Positions 1 through 7,478 of a stretch of 64,000 bases of DNA are shown here, one piece after another. The notes beneath the pieces are model-generated. The model searched no databases, was not told where the DNA came from, and was given only the letters and a program-made list of their open reading frames with translations. The DNA comes from Streptomyces sp. BHT-5-2 (GTDB lineage Bacteria > Actinomycetota > Actinomycetes > Streptomycetales > Streptomycetaceae), in NCBI RefSeq assembly GCF_019774615.1, contig NZ_CP081496.1, positions 2,108,001-2,172,000 of the forward strand. The letters run 5' to 3'. A program made the translations under genes and the position numbers. Each line of letters begins with the position of its first letter. Positions within the stretch are counted from its first letter, which is position 1.

Positions 1-381
1 CCGGCGGTCCCCGGGGTGCTCGGTGCCGACGCTGAAGCTGGTGGCCGCGTCCCCGGCCCAGCCGTCGACGACCGCGCCGCAGTCGATGCTCACCAGGTCG
101 CCGTCGCGCAGTCGGTAGCCGTTCGGGATGCCGTGCACGATCGCGTCGTTGACGGAGGCGCAGAGCACCGCGGGGAAGGGGGTGGGGGCGAAGGACGGGC
201 GGTAGCCGAGGAACGGCGAGGTGGCACCGGCCTCGTCCAGCACCGTGCGCGCGGCCTCGTCCAGCTCGGTCAGCCGCACCCCGGGGGCGGCCGCGGCGCG
301 GGCCGCGGCCAGGGCGTCCGCGACCACCCGGCCCGCCACTCGCATCGCGTCCAGCGCCGCGTCGGTCTTGATCTCCACCAT
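1..381 (-). CDS. map: Type I methionine aminopeptidase (3' end outside window)
   Basis: Removes the initiator methionine from nascent cytosolic proteins. The 127 residues visible start at ATG (381) and run off the window before the C-terminal half. They show the N-terminal helical region, the catalytic His in VHGIPN (about residue 83) and the first two metal ligands, D100 and D111, in SIDCG and GWAGD. These are the E. coli His79, Asp97 and Asp108 positions. The gene is divergent from a small HTH regulator and shares a 146-bp intergenic region carrying three direct repeats. Streptomyces usually have more than one map; this is probably not the copy in the ribosomal-protein cluster. The family call is firm; the paralogue role is inferred. 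Confidence 0.9.
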   Translation of the reverse strand, partial: MVEIKTDAALDAMRVAGRVVADALAAARAAAAPGVRLTELDEAARTVLDEAGATSPFLGYRPSFAPTPFPAVLCASVNDAIVHGIPNGYRLRDGDLVSIDCGAVVDGWAGDAATSFSVGTEHPGDRR

Positions 382-458
382 TGGATACGCCTCCCCATTT
401 TCCGTTCCGCGTCACGCCGCCCGGTGTGCGCCGCAGTGTGCGCCGGGCGGCCAGGCGG

Positions 459-517
459 GCCGGTATCCGCTTCCTTGGACCGGTATTTCTTTACCGGTAT
501 TTCTTTACCGGTATTAG
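459..517. promoter_or_regulatory. Three 14-bp direct repeats: candidate operator between map and the HTH gene
   Basis: ACCGGTAT occurs at 479, 493 and 507, exactly 14 bp apart, separated by TTCTTT. A degenerate copy (GCCGGTAT) sits at 459. TTTACC at 490-495 and TATTAG at 512-517, 16 bp apart, could be -35 and -10 elements. The ATG at 528 would then lie almost at the transcription start, giving a leaderless or near-leaderless mRNA. Iterated operators beside a small HTH gene usually mean autoregulation. That is inference. Confidence 0.55.
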
Positions 518-527
518 TATCACGGGC

Positions 528-914
528 ATGGTGCGGACTCCACTGACCCCCTGGGAACGCGAACGCGGCGAGCGGCTGGGTGCGTTGCTGCGCGCGGCGC
601 GCGGCGCGCGGAGTATGGTCGAGGTCGCCGCGGCGGCCGGACTGTCCGCGGAGACGTTGCGCAAGATCGAGACCGGCCGGGCGCCGACCCCGGCGTTCTT
701 CACCGTCGCCGCGCTCGCCGGGACGCTCGGACTGTCGCTGGAAGAGGTCGTCATCCAGGCCACGCCCCCGGACGCGGCACCGGACGACGCCCGGCGCGCC
801 GCACACACCGCCCACCCGGCACGCGCCGAACATCCACCACGCACCGAACACCCACCACGCACCGAACACCCACCGCGCGCGGCCCGCACCTCGCGCAGCA
901 GCGCAGCCGCCTGA
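528..914 (+). CDS. Small XRE-family HTH regulator
   Basis: Predicted 128-residue DNA-binding protein. Residues about 15-72 form a helix-turn-helix of the XRE/Cro type, with recognition region AAAAGLSAETLRKIETGRAP. The rest is a disordered Pro/His/Arg tail containing a short repeat (RTEHPP twice, plus AEHPP), encoded by an 18-bp tandem repeat near 829-885. I prefer the ATG at 528 over an upstream in-frame start at 381, because the longer version would read back through the operator repeats and the map start. Divergent transcription from map suggests it controls map, itself or both. The ligand is unknown. Confidence 0.8.
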   Translation: MVRTPLTPWERERGERLGALLRAARGARSMVEVAAAAGLSAETLRKIETGRAPTPAFFTVAALAGTLGLSLEEVVIQATPPDAAPDDARRAAHTAHPARAEHPPRTEHPPRTEHPPRAARTSRSSAAA

Positions 915-1016
915 GGCGGCCGGAGCCGACCGGGCCGGTGGCCGCAAGCTCATCGACCGCCGGCCGCCACCCCCGCCCACACCCCCCCACACCCACCCAC
1001 TCCCCCGAACACGCCA

Positions 1017-1046
1017 AGAGCCGGCCCCCTCCCGGAGACCGGCTCT
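1017..1046. terminator. Hairpin between convergent HTH and terD genes
   Basis: AGAGCCGG (1017-1024) pairs with CCGGCTCT (1039-1046) around a 14-nt loop. It lies between two converging genes, so it can serve both directions. No U-tract follows, as is common in Streptomyces. Confidence 0.6.
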
Positions 1047-1109
1047 CGTTGCCGGGCGTGCCCGGCCGTGGTGATGGTGGCGCCGCCCCACGGCGGCGCG
1101 CGTCGTGTC

Positions 1110-1685
1110 TCAGACGCTGACGCCGAAGTCCTGCGCGATGCCCCGCAGGCCGGAGGCGTAACCCTGGCCCACGGCGCGGAACTTCCACTCCGTGCCATTG
1201 CGGTACAGCTCGCCGAAGACCATGGCGGTCTCGGTGGCGGCGTCCTCGCTGAGGTCGTAGCGCGCGATCTCGGCGCCGCCGGCCTGGTTGACGATGCGGA
1301 TGAAGGCGTTCCGCACCTGGCCGAAGTTCTGGCCGCGGTTCTCGGCGTCGTAGATGGAGACCGGGAAGACGATCTTGTCGATCTCGGGCGGCAGCGCGCC
1401 GAGGTTGACGTTGATGCTCTCGTCGTCGCCGTCGCCCTGGCCGGTGGTGTTGTCGCCGGCGTGGACGATGGACTGGTCCGGCGTCGACTTGTTGTTGAAG
1501 AAGACGAAGTGCTGGTCGGAGTGGACCTTGCCGGTCGCGTTGACCGCGATGGCGCTGGCGTCGAGGTCGAAGTCCGTGCCCGTGGTCGTGCGGACGTCCC
1601 AGCCGAGGCCGACCGTGACGGCGGTCAGGCCCGGTGCCTCCTTGGTGAGCGAGACGTTGCCGCCCTTGGACAGGCTTACAGCCAT
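1110..1685 (-). CDS. terD: TerD-family stress protein
   Basis: Soluble 191-residue TerD/CABP-type protein, the standard length. It starts MAVSLSKGGNVSLT and carries the acidic segments typical of the family's calcium-binding sites (DFDLDASAI near residue 40, GDGDDESIN near residue 80) and the conserved core FPVSIYDAENRGQNFG. TerD proteins bind Ca2+ and are linked to tellurite and oxidative stress and, in Streptomyces, to development. Streptomyces genomes carry many paralogues, so tellurite resistance is not implied. No other ter genes are adjacent. Its upstream region holds two copies of a GGCGCGCC-centred palindrome. Confidence 0.92.
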   Translation of the reverse strand: MAVSLSKGGNVSLTKEAPGLTAVTVGLGWDVRTTTGTDFDLDASAIAVNATGKVHSDQHFVFFNNKSTPDQSIVHAGDNTTGQGDGDDESINVNLGALPPEIDKIVFPVSIYDAENRGQNFGQVRNAFIRIVNQAGGAEIARYDLSEDAATETAMVFGELYRNGTEWKFRAVGQGYASGLRGIAQDFGVSV

Positions 1686-1858
1686 GGGAAGTCCCTTTCC
1701 TCGTCGAGTCGCGCCGACCTGGGGCCGGTGGTGCCGCTGACGCCACCGATGTCGGTGGTGTCGGTGATGCCGCGGCGGTCCGCCCGGAGCGGAGCCGCCG
1801 TCACCCATCTCAACGCCCCGGGACGACCGGGTGGTTCCAGCCCGCTTTACTTTCTTTG

Positions 1859-1903
1859 CCCGATTCTGATGGCGCGCCACGCCCGATTCTGTTGGCGCGC
1901 CAT
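1859..1903. repeat. Two 23-bp direct repeats with a 10-bp palindrome (terD/arfB intergenic)
   Basis: CCCGATTCTG starts at 1859 and again at 1882. Each copy runs into the perfect palindrome TGGCGCGCCA (1870-1879 and 1893-1902). The 23-bp period is close to two helical turns, the layout of a dimer-binding operator pair. It lies about 180 bp upstream of terD and 80 bp upstream of arfB. The cognate regulator is unknown. Confidence 0.5.
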
Positions 1904-1983
1904 GCCCGCTCCCGAGGGCCGCGGCCCGCTCCGGCCGGGAAAACCGAGGTGACGGGCGGCCGCCGGCGCGGGATCATGGGGGC

Positions 1984-2412
1984 ATGTCCGGGCCCCATGT
2001 CATCCGAGGTTCGGTCGTCCTCCCGGAGGCCGAGCTGGTCTGGCGGTTCTCGCGCTCCTCCGGCCCGGGCGGCCAGCACGTCAACACCAGCGACAGCCGC
2101 GTCGAGTTGCGCTTCGACCTGGCGCGGACGACGGCGCTGCCCCCGGTGTGGCAGGAGCGGGCGCTGGAGCGGCTGGCGGACCGGCTGGTCGACGGCGTGC
2201 TCACGGTGCGGGCCTCCGACCACCGCTCCCAGTGGCGCAACCGCGAGACCGCGGCCGTCCGGCTCGCCGCGCTGCTCGCCGAGGCCACCGCCCCGCCGGC
2301 CAAGCCCCGGCGCAAGACCCGCATTCCGCGGGGGATCAACGAGCGCCGGCTGCGCGAGAAGAAGCAGCGCGGCGACACCAAGCGGGGCCGCTCCGGCCGC
2401 GATTGGGGCTGA
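1984..2412 (+). CDS. arfB: Peptidyl-tRNA hydrolase ArfB (ribosome rescue)
   Basis: Release-factor-like protein of 142 residues that frees ribosomes stalled on mRNAs lacking a stop codon. The catalytic GGQ is at residues 29-31 in SSGPGGQHVNTSDSRVEL. The basic C-terminal tail (about 105-142, rich in Arg/Lys) is the part that enters the empty mRNA channel. Length and architecture match ArfB/YaeJ. It lacks the codon-recognition domain of RF1/RF2. Transcribed alone. Confidence 0.92.
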   Translation: MSGPHVIRGSVVLPEAELVWRFSRSSGPGGQHVNTSDSRVELRFDLARTTALPPVWQERALERLADRLVDGVLTVRASDHRSQWRNRETAAVRLAALLAEATAPPAKPRRKTRIPRGINERRLREKKQRGDTKRGRSGRDWG

Positions 2413-2496
2413 GGCCCGCACCGGCGCCGGGTCCCGCGCCGCTTCGCCTCAGGCCCTCAGACCCTCAGGCCCCCGGCTCCCTGGCGCCGGCCCCGT

Positions 2497-3114
2497 TCAC
2501 CCCAGCTGTCGGTACTTCCCCCGGAAGTACGTCAGCGGCCCGTCGTCCACCTCGGACGTGGTCGTCGCCAGGACGCGGCCGATGACGAGGGTGTGGTCGC
2601 CGGCCGCCACCCGCTGCTCGGTCCGGCACTCCAGCGTCGCCAGTGCGCCCCCGATGAGCGGCGCACCGGAGGCTTCGCCCCGTTCGCAAGGAATGTCCTG
2701 GAAGAGCAGCCGGTCGCTGATCCGGCCCTTCATCGCGAATCGTCCCGCTACGTGCCGTTGGTGGCCCGACAGCACCGAAACCGCCCACAGCGGCTGCTGC
2801 GCCAGCAGGTCGTCCATCCGTGAGTCGTTGCGAACGCTCACCATCACCAGCGGCGGATCGAGGGACACCGAAAGGAACGCCGTCGCGGTCATGCCGACGT
2901 CCTCGCCGCGCGCTCCGGCGTCCGGATCGTGGGCGGTGATCAGCACCACGCCGGCGGCGAGGCGGGACAGGGCGGCGCGGAACTCGTCGTCACTCACCCC
3001 CACAGCATGCGCGATCGGCCCGTCGCCCGGCGGGGAGGCGAGGGCGACGGTGGCCGTGGCGGCGGGGCCGGTGGCCGGGGTGACGGCAGGAGTCTTCGTG
3101 AACACGCCATGCAC
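2497..3114 (-). CDS. Flavin reductase-like FMN-binding protein
   Basis: 205-residue member of the flavin reductase/HpaC family, which binds FMN or FAD and often supplies reduced flavin to a partner monooxygenase. The conserved core runs from EFRAALSRLAAGVVLITA through GMTATAFLSVSLDPPLVMVSV to AAGDHTLVIGRVLA. About 35 low-complexity residues precede the domain, so the true start may be the GTG codon at VSDDEF. No monooxygenase is adjacent, so the substrate system is unknown. Confidence 0.82.
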   Translation of the reverse strand: MHGVFTKTPAVTPATGPAATATVALASPPGDGPIAHAVGVSDDEFRAALSRLAAGVVLITAHDPDAGARGEDVGMTATAFLSVSLDPPLVMVSVRNDSRMDDLLAQQPLWAVSVLSGHQRHVAGRFAMKGRISDRLLFQDIPCERGEASGAPLIGGALATLECRTEQRVAAGDHTLVIGRVLATTTSEVDDGPLTYFRGKYRQLG

Positions 3115-3327
3115 GCTAACGTCGCCCGGGTGTGGTGCGCATCGGGCCCCGGGACCACCCGCGTCCTAGGTCCCGGGGCGGAGGTGCCGGCCGCCGCCCC
3201 CGGGGTGGGGAACCGGCCGCGGCGGTGGCCGGAATTTGCGTTCAGGAAGTTTTCAGGAGGCGTCCGGGCGGCGTTTGCGCGCGCCGCGGCGCCGCTGGTC
3301 GACGAGAGGTAACGACCCGTCACGGAC

Positions 3328-3343
3328 TGTGACTTGAGTCACA
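3328..3343. promoter_or_regulatory. BldD-like palindrome upstream of cdgB
   Basis: TGTGACTTGAGTCACA is a near-perfect 16-bp palindrome about 120 bp upstream of the cdgB start. cdgB is a known direct target of the c-di-GMP-responsive repressor BldD, whose sites are AC/GT-rich palindromes of this kind. The site is one base shorter than the usual BldD consensus, so the assignment is an inference. Confidence 0.55.
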
Positions 3344-3381
3344 TGAGCCGCTAATTGTTGACCCTGTGTACCGAGTGAACA

Positions 3382-3402
3382 GCTCACTGTGATTCAGTGA
3401 GC
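3382..3402. promoter_or_regulatory. Perfect 8-bp inverted repeat in the cdgB leader
   Basis: GCTCACTG (3382-3389) and CAGTGAGC (3395-3402) flank TGATT. A further half-site, GAGTGA, lies just upstream at about 3373. It could be a second operator or a leader hairpin. The nearby TTGACC (3358-3363) could be a -35 box. Confidence 0.5.
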
Positions 3403-3463
3403 GTGGAATCGGACGACAAAGAAATCGGTGGAGTTGCTGTCGAGGTCTCAGGGAGAGCGAGCG

Positions 3464-5155
3464 ATGGAGACCGAGTCGGAGCCCTATGTCCGTCTTGCGA
3501 CCCTGCGGCAGCTGCACCAAGTGGTCGCCGAACTGAACACCGCGCGCAGTCTCGCGGACACCTTGCAGTCCGTCGCCGACGGGGCGATCGCCGGGCTCGG
3601 CTTCGAGCTCGCCGCGGTCAACCTCGTCCGGCCGGACGGTGACCTCGTCGTCGCCGCGGTGGCCGGCAGCGCGGGCGCGGAGGCGCTGATGGCCGGACGG
3701 GTCGGCTCGCGCGCCTCGTGGGAGCGCCGGCTGTCCATGGGCGAGCGCTGGGGCGACCTGTGCTTCATCCCGTACACCGAGGGCTGGGTGCTGGACGACG
3801 ACGACGTCCCGCAGTGGCACACCGCCGGGCCCGCCCCCCGGTTCCCCGACGAGTGGCACCCGATGGACCGCCTCTTCGCGCCCATGTACACCGCCGCCAA
3901 CGGCAACGGCGAACTGCTCGGCGTGCTCTCCGTGGACCGGCCGCGCAACGGCCGCCGCCCGGGCCCCTGGGGCCAGGAGGCGCTCCAGATGTACGCGTTC
4001 CAGTCCGCCATCGCGATCAGCAACGCCCGGCTGCGGGCCAACATGCAGCGCGCGCTGGTCCGCCTGGAGCGCGAGCAGCAGGCCCTGCGGGCCAGTGAGG
4101 AAAGCTTCCGGCAGGCGTTCGAGTACGCGCCGAGCGGGATGGCCGTCGCCGAGATGGGCGGCGACCAGCACGGACGGCTGCTGCGCACCAACGACGCGCT
4201 GTGCCGGCTGCTGGGCCGGCCGGCCTCCACGATGCGCCGGATGTCGTTCTCCGACATCTGCCACCCCGAGGACATCGGCACGCTGCTGCGCACCTCCGCC
4301 GAGGGCGGCCGCGCCGAGCTGCGGCTGCTGCGCCGCGACGGCACGTACGTGTGGGTCTCGCTGCGCAACTCCGTGGTCGCCGACACCGCCGACGGCCCCC
4401 GCTTCCTGCTCACCCACGTCGAGGACATCGAGGAGCGCAAGCGGCACGAGCTCCAGCTCGCGCACCGGGCCAGCCACGACTCGCTGACCGGCCTGCCCAA
4501 CAGCGCCGAACTGCGGGCCCGGCTCTCCGCCCGGCTGTGCTCCCGCCCGCCCAGCGCGCTCGCCGACGCCTACGCCTCCGCCGGTGCCGGCGCCGACCCG
4601 CGCGCCCCGCTCGGCTTCGCGGGGGAGGGGCCGGAACCGTTCGACGGCCTCGACGGCTTCGAGGGCGAGAAGCCCCGGCCGACGCCCCGCGGCGCTCTCC
4701 CCTTCGACCACCACGTCCACCTCTCCGCGCCCGCCGACGGCGCCGCGGACGACGGTGCCAAGGGCCTGGCTGTCCTCTTCTGCGACCTGGACGGCTTCAA
4801 GTCGATCAACGACCGCTTCGGGCACAACACCGGTGACGCGGTGCTGATCGAGGTCGCCCGCCGGCTGACCAGCGGCGTCCGCGACGGCGACACCGTCGCC
4901 CGGCTCGGCGGCGACGAGTTCGTGGTGCTCGCCGACGGGCTGGGCACGGCCGACGCCCAGGACCTCGCGGTCCGGCTGCGGAACGCGATCGTCCCGCCGA
5001 TCCGGGTCGAGGGCCGGGCCGTCCGGGTCGGCGCCAGCTTCGGCATCGGCTGGGCGAGCTGCGGCATGACCGCCGAGGAGGTGCTGGAGTCGGCCGACCA
5101 GCGGATGTACGTCGAGAAGCGGCGGTCGAAGAGCAACCGGCGGGCGGCCGGCTGA
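3464..5155 (+). CDS. cdgB: GAF-PAS-GGDEF diguanylate cyclase CdgB
   Basis: Makes the second messenger c-di-GMP from two GTP. In Streptomyces c-di-GMP holds cells in vegetative growth through BldD. The 563-residue product has an N-terminal GAF domain (about 20-200), a short coiled coil, a PAS domain (about 205-330) and a C-terminal GGDEF domain. The active-site GGDEF is intact at 482-486. An RDGD inhibitory I-site sits five residues before it (473-476), so product feedback is expected. The GGDEF domain is split by an insert of roughly 75 Pro/Asp/Gly-rich residues after HDSLTGLPN. I use the ATG at 3464; a GTG at 3428 is possible. Upstream palindromes fit BldD control. Confidence 0.92.
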   Translation: METESEPYVRLATLRQLHQVVAELNTARSLADTLQSVADGAIAGLGFELAAVNLVRPDGDLVVAAVAGSAGAEALMAGRVGSRASWERRLSMGERWGDLCFIPYTEGWVLDDDDVPQWHTAGPAPRFPDEWHPMDRLFAPMYTAANGNGELLGVLSVDRPRNGRRPGPWGQEALQMYAFQSAIAISNARLRANMQRALVRLEREQQALRASEESFRQAFEYAPSGMAVAEMGGDQHGRLLRTNDALCRLLGRPASTMRRMSFSDICHPEDIGTLLRTSAEGGRAELRLLRRDGTYVWVSLRNSVVADTADGPRFLLTHVEDIEERKRHELQLAHRASHDSLTGLPNSAELRARLSARLCSRPPSALADAYASAGAGADPRAPLGFAGEGPEPFDGLDGFEGEKPRPTPRGALPFDHHVHLSAPADGAADDGAKGLAVLFCDLDGFKSINDRFGHNTGDAVLIEVARRLTSGVRDGDTVARLGGDEFVVLADGLGTADAQDLAVRLRNAIVPPIRVEGRAVRVGASFGIGWASCGMTAEEVLESADQRMYVEKRRSKSNRRAAG

Positions 5156-5237
5156 GCGGCCCGACCCGCCCGGGCGCCGGCGGCCCCGCCCGCTGCCGCG
5201 CATCTCACATCCGCGGTGTCCTGCCTGGGCATCGCGT

Positions 5238-5266
5238 GTTCACCGATCCGTAGCGATCTTGTGAAC
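5238..5266. promoter_or_regulatory. Interrupted inverted repeat upstream of the CBM protein
   Basis: GTTCAC-c-GATC is followed by CGTAGC and then GATC-tt-GTGAAC. The two-part arms match in both blocks. It lies 80 bp after cdgB and 150 bp before the next start. It may be an operator or a weak cdgB terminator; the sequence alone does not decide. Confidence 0.4.
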
Positions 5267-5419
5267 GTCCGGGGACGGTGTGGCCGCGCCCCGACGGGGT
5301 AGGCTGCGCCGATGCGGCGCGGCGACGCCGGAGGCCCGTAAGAGGCAGTCCGCGCGGAGCCCCGCGCACGCGACACGGACGCGCACAGGCGCGTAGAGAC
5401 CGCTTGGGAGTGACACGGA

Positions 5420-6313
5420 ATGACGGCCGGCAACAACGGCGCCGACACGCCGGAGAACGACGACCCGTTCGCCCACCTCTACCGCTCGGAGGGCGGCGAG
5501 GGCGGCGGGGCCGCGTCGGGCGCCGGCACCGCGCGGCAGCCCGGCGTCCCGCGGACCTCCTACAACCAGGTGCGCACGGTCGGCCAGCGCCAGTACGGCA
5601 ACCAGGGCCCGTCGGCGTACGGCCGGCAGAACGCGCACTACGCCGCGCCCGAGACGCTGCCCGGCGGCGGCGCCGACCGCAGCCGCCCGGCCCCGCCCGT
5701 CCCGGCGCCCCGGAAGAGCCGCAACGGCCTGCTGATCGGCGCGGTCGCGGTGGTCGCCGTGGTCTGCATAGGCATCGGCGTGGCCATGCTGACCAACTCC
5801 GGCCAGTCCAAGGACAACACCGCCGGCGATCCGGGCCCGACGGCCGCCGACTCCGTCCAGCCCAGCACACAGCCCTCCACCAAGCCCACCCCGGGCGCCC
5901 TCCCCAAGGACGACGCGGGCGCCCTGCGCCTCGAAGGCGGCGCGACGACCGCCAAGGACGTCCCGGGCGCCCGCTCGGCCAGCGGGTCGTACGTCGGCGG
6001 GATGAACACCCCCGGCGCGTCGGCCACTTGGACCCTCAACGTGGACGCCCCCGGCCAGTACAAGCTCTGGGTCGGCTACGGCGTACCGGGCAAGGACGCC
6101 AACCTCACGCTCACCATCAACGGGCAGGCGCTGACCCGGCCGATAAGCCTGCACAACTTCGCCCACGCCCCCGAGGGCGCCTGGGACAAGGGCTGGACCA
6201 GGTCCTGGTCGCTCATCCAGCTCAACAAGGGCACCAACACCGTCAAGCTGTCCTGCGAGAACGGCAACCAGTGCGAGGTCAACCTCGACCAGGTCTGGCT
6301 CGACCGGCCCTGA
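5420..6313 (+). CDS. Membrane-anchored carbohydrate-binding protein
   Basis: 297 residues. The cytoplasmic N-terminus is disordered, rich in Gly/Arg/Gln/Pro (1-100). A single membrane helix follows at about 102-123 (LLIGAVAVVAVVCIGIGVAM), then a Thr/Pro/Ser spacer, then an extracellular C-terminal beta-sandwich of CBM6/35 type (about 165-297: YVGGMNTPGASATWTLNVDA to VNLDQVWLDRP). No catalytic domain is visible. Position between cdgB and the aminosugar genes suggests binding of cell-wall or exogenous polysaccharide, which is inference. It is convergent with the PfkB kinase gene, 49 bp away. Confidence 0.75.
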   Translation: MTAGNNGADTPENDDPFAHLYRSEGGEGGGAASGAGTARQPGVPRTSYNQVRTVGQRQYGNQGPSAYGRQNAHYAAPETLPGGGADRSRPAPPVPAPRKSRNGLLIGAVAVVAVVCIGIGVAMLTNSGQSKDNTAGDPGPTAADSVQPSTQPSTKPTPGALPKDDAGALRLEGGATTAKDVPGARSASGSYVGGMNTPGASATWTLNVDAPGQYKLWVGYGVPGKDANLTLTINGQALTRPISLHNFAHAPEGAWDKGWTRSWSLIQLNKGTNTVKLSCENGNQCEVNLDQVWLDRP

Positions 6314-6362
6314 CACCGGGCAGGCGGCCGCCCCTGACGCCGGGCACCCGGCCGCAGCGCCC

Positions 6363-7292
6363 TCAGGCCGCCGTCGGACGTTCCGTCACCACCACGTGCG
6401 GCAGTAGGTCTTGGTAAATCGTGGGGTCGAACTCGCCTGCGGTGGGGGAGCGGACGGTGGCGGCGGAGAGGGCCACCGCGCGGCGCAGGCGGTCGGGCCA
6501 GGGGAGGTCCTCGACGAGGCCGGAGAGCAGGCCGGCGACCGCGGAGTCGCCGGCGCCGGTGGGGTTGCCGGCGAACCGGCGGGGCGGGACGGCCTGCCAG
6601 GCGCCGTCGGCGGTCACCGCGAGTATGCCGTCCGGGCCGAGCGAGGCGGCCACCGCGTGGGCGCCGCGGCGGCGGGCGTCGCGGGCGGCGCGCAGCGGTT
6701 CGGTGCTGCCGGTGAGGGCGGCCAGCTCGTCGGCGTTGGGCTTGGCGAGGTCGGGGCGGGCGGCCAGACCGCGGCGCAGGGGTTCGCCGCTGGTGTCCAG
6801 CACGACGGGGACGCCGGCGGTGCGGGCGGTGCGGATGAGCCGGGCGTAGACGTCCACCGGGACGCCGGGCGGCAGGCTGCCGCAGAGCGCCACCGCCCGT
6901 GCCCCGCCCAGCAGTTCGCGGTAGGTGGTGAGGAAGGCGGCCCATTCGGCGGGGGAGACGGTGGGGCCGGGCTCGTTGAGCTGGGTGGTGTCGCCGGTGG
7001 CGCCGTCGACCACGGCGACGGTGCGGCGGGTGGCGCCGCCGACCGGGACCAGGGCGTCGGTGACGAAGGGCTCCTGGGCGAGCAGGGCGCGCAGCGCCTC
7101 GCCGGTGCCGCCGCCCGCGAAGCCGGTGGCGACCGTGCGGTGGCCCAGCGCGGCCAGCACCCGGGCGACGTTCAGGCCCTTGCCGCCGGGGCGTTCGGTG
7201 ACCTCGGTGACGCGGTGGGTGGTGTGCGGGTGGAGCCGGGGGACGCGATAGGTGATGTCCAGGGCGGCGTTCAGCGTGACCGTGAGGATCAT
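6363..7292 (-). CDS. PfkB-family hexose kinase (1-phosphofructokinase-like)
   Basis: 309-residue ribokinase/PfkB fold kinase, most like 1-phosphofructokinase or tagatose-6-phosphate kinase. Signature 1 is GGKGLNVARVLAALG near residue 40. Signature 2 is NPTGAGDSAVAGL near residue 245, with the catalytic Asp. The N-terminus ILTVTLNAALDITY is typical of the subgroup. A good ribosome site (GGAGGGGA) precedes ATG at 7292. It lies downstream of nagK-nagA on the same strand after a 186-bp gap, so it may act on a sugar phosphate linked to aminosugar use. The substrate cannot be fixed from sequence. Confidence 0.85.
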   Translation of the reverse strand: MILTVTLNAALDITYRVPRLHPHTTHRVTEVTERPGGKGLNVARVLAALGHRTVATGFAGGGTGEALRALLAQEPFVTDALVPVGGATRRTVAVVDGATGDTTQLNEPGPTVSPAEWAAFLTTYRELLGGARAVALCGSLPPGVPVDVYARLIRTARTAGVPVVLDTSGEPLRRGLAARPDLAKPNADELAALTGSTEPLRAARDARRRGAHAVAASLGPDGILAVTADGAWQAVPPRRFAGNPTGAGDSAVAGLLSGLVEDLPWPDRLRRAVALSAATVRSPTAGEFDPTIYQDLLPHVVVTERPTAA

Positions 7293-7478
7293 GGTCTCCC
7301 CTCCAGGAGGAGGCCGGCCGGACGGCCGTGGGTGAGGACACCGCGTTCCGCGGTGGCATACGGACAAGTGCGCGAGCGATCATGCCATCGCGAACGGCCG
7401 TAGGCCCAGACCCGTGTCGGTCACTCCGTGCGCCCGGCCGCCGGTGCGGGCGGCCGGGCGGGGTGCCGCGACGGGCCG

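Noticed and set aside
1110..1685. Tellurite-resistance operon
   Set aside because: Only one terD; no terB, terC or terZ nearby, and Streptomyces carry many unlinked terD paralogues.
3320..5203. 627-residue minus-strand frame opposite cdgB
   Set aside because: Arises from third-position GC bias in the complementary strand; CdgB has an intact GGDEF and I-site.
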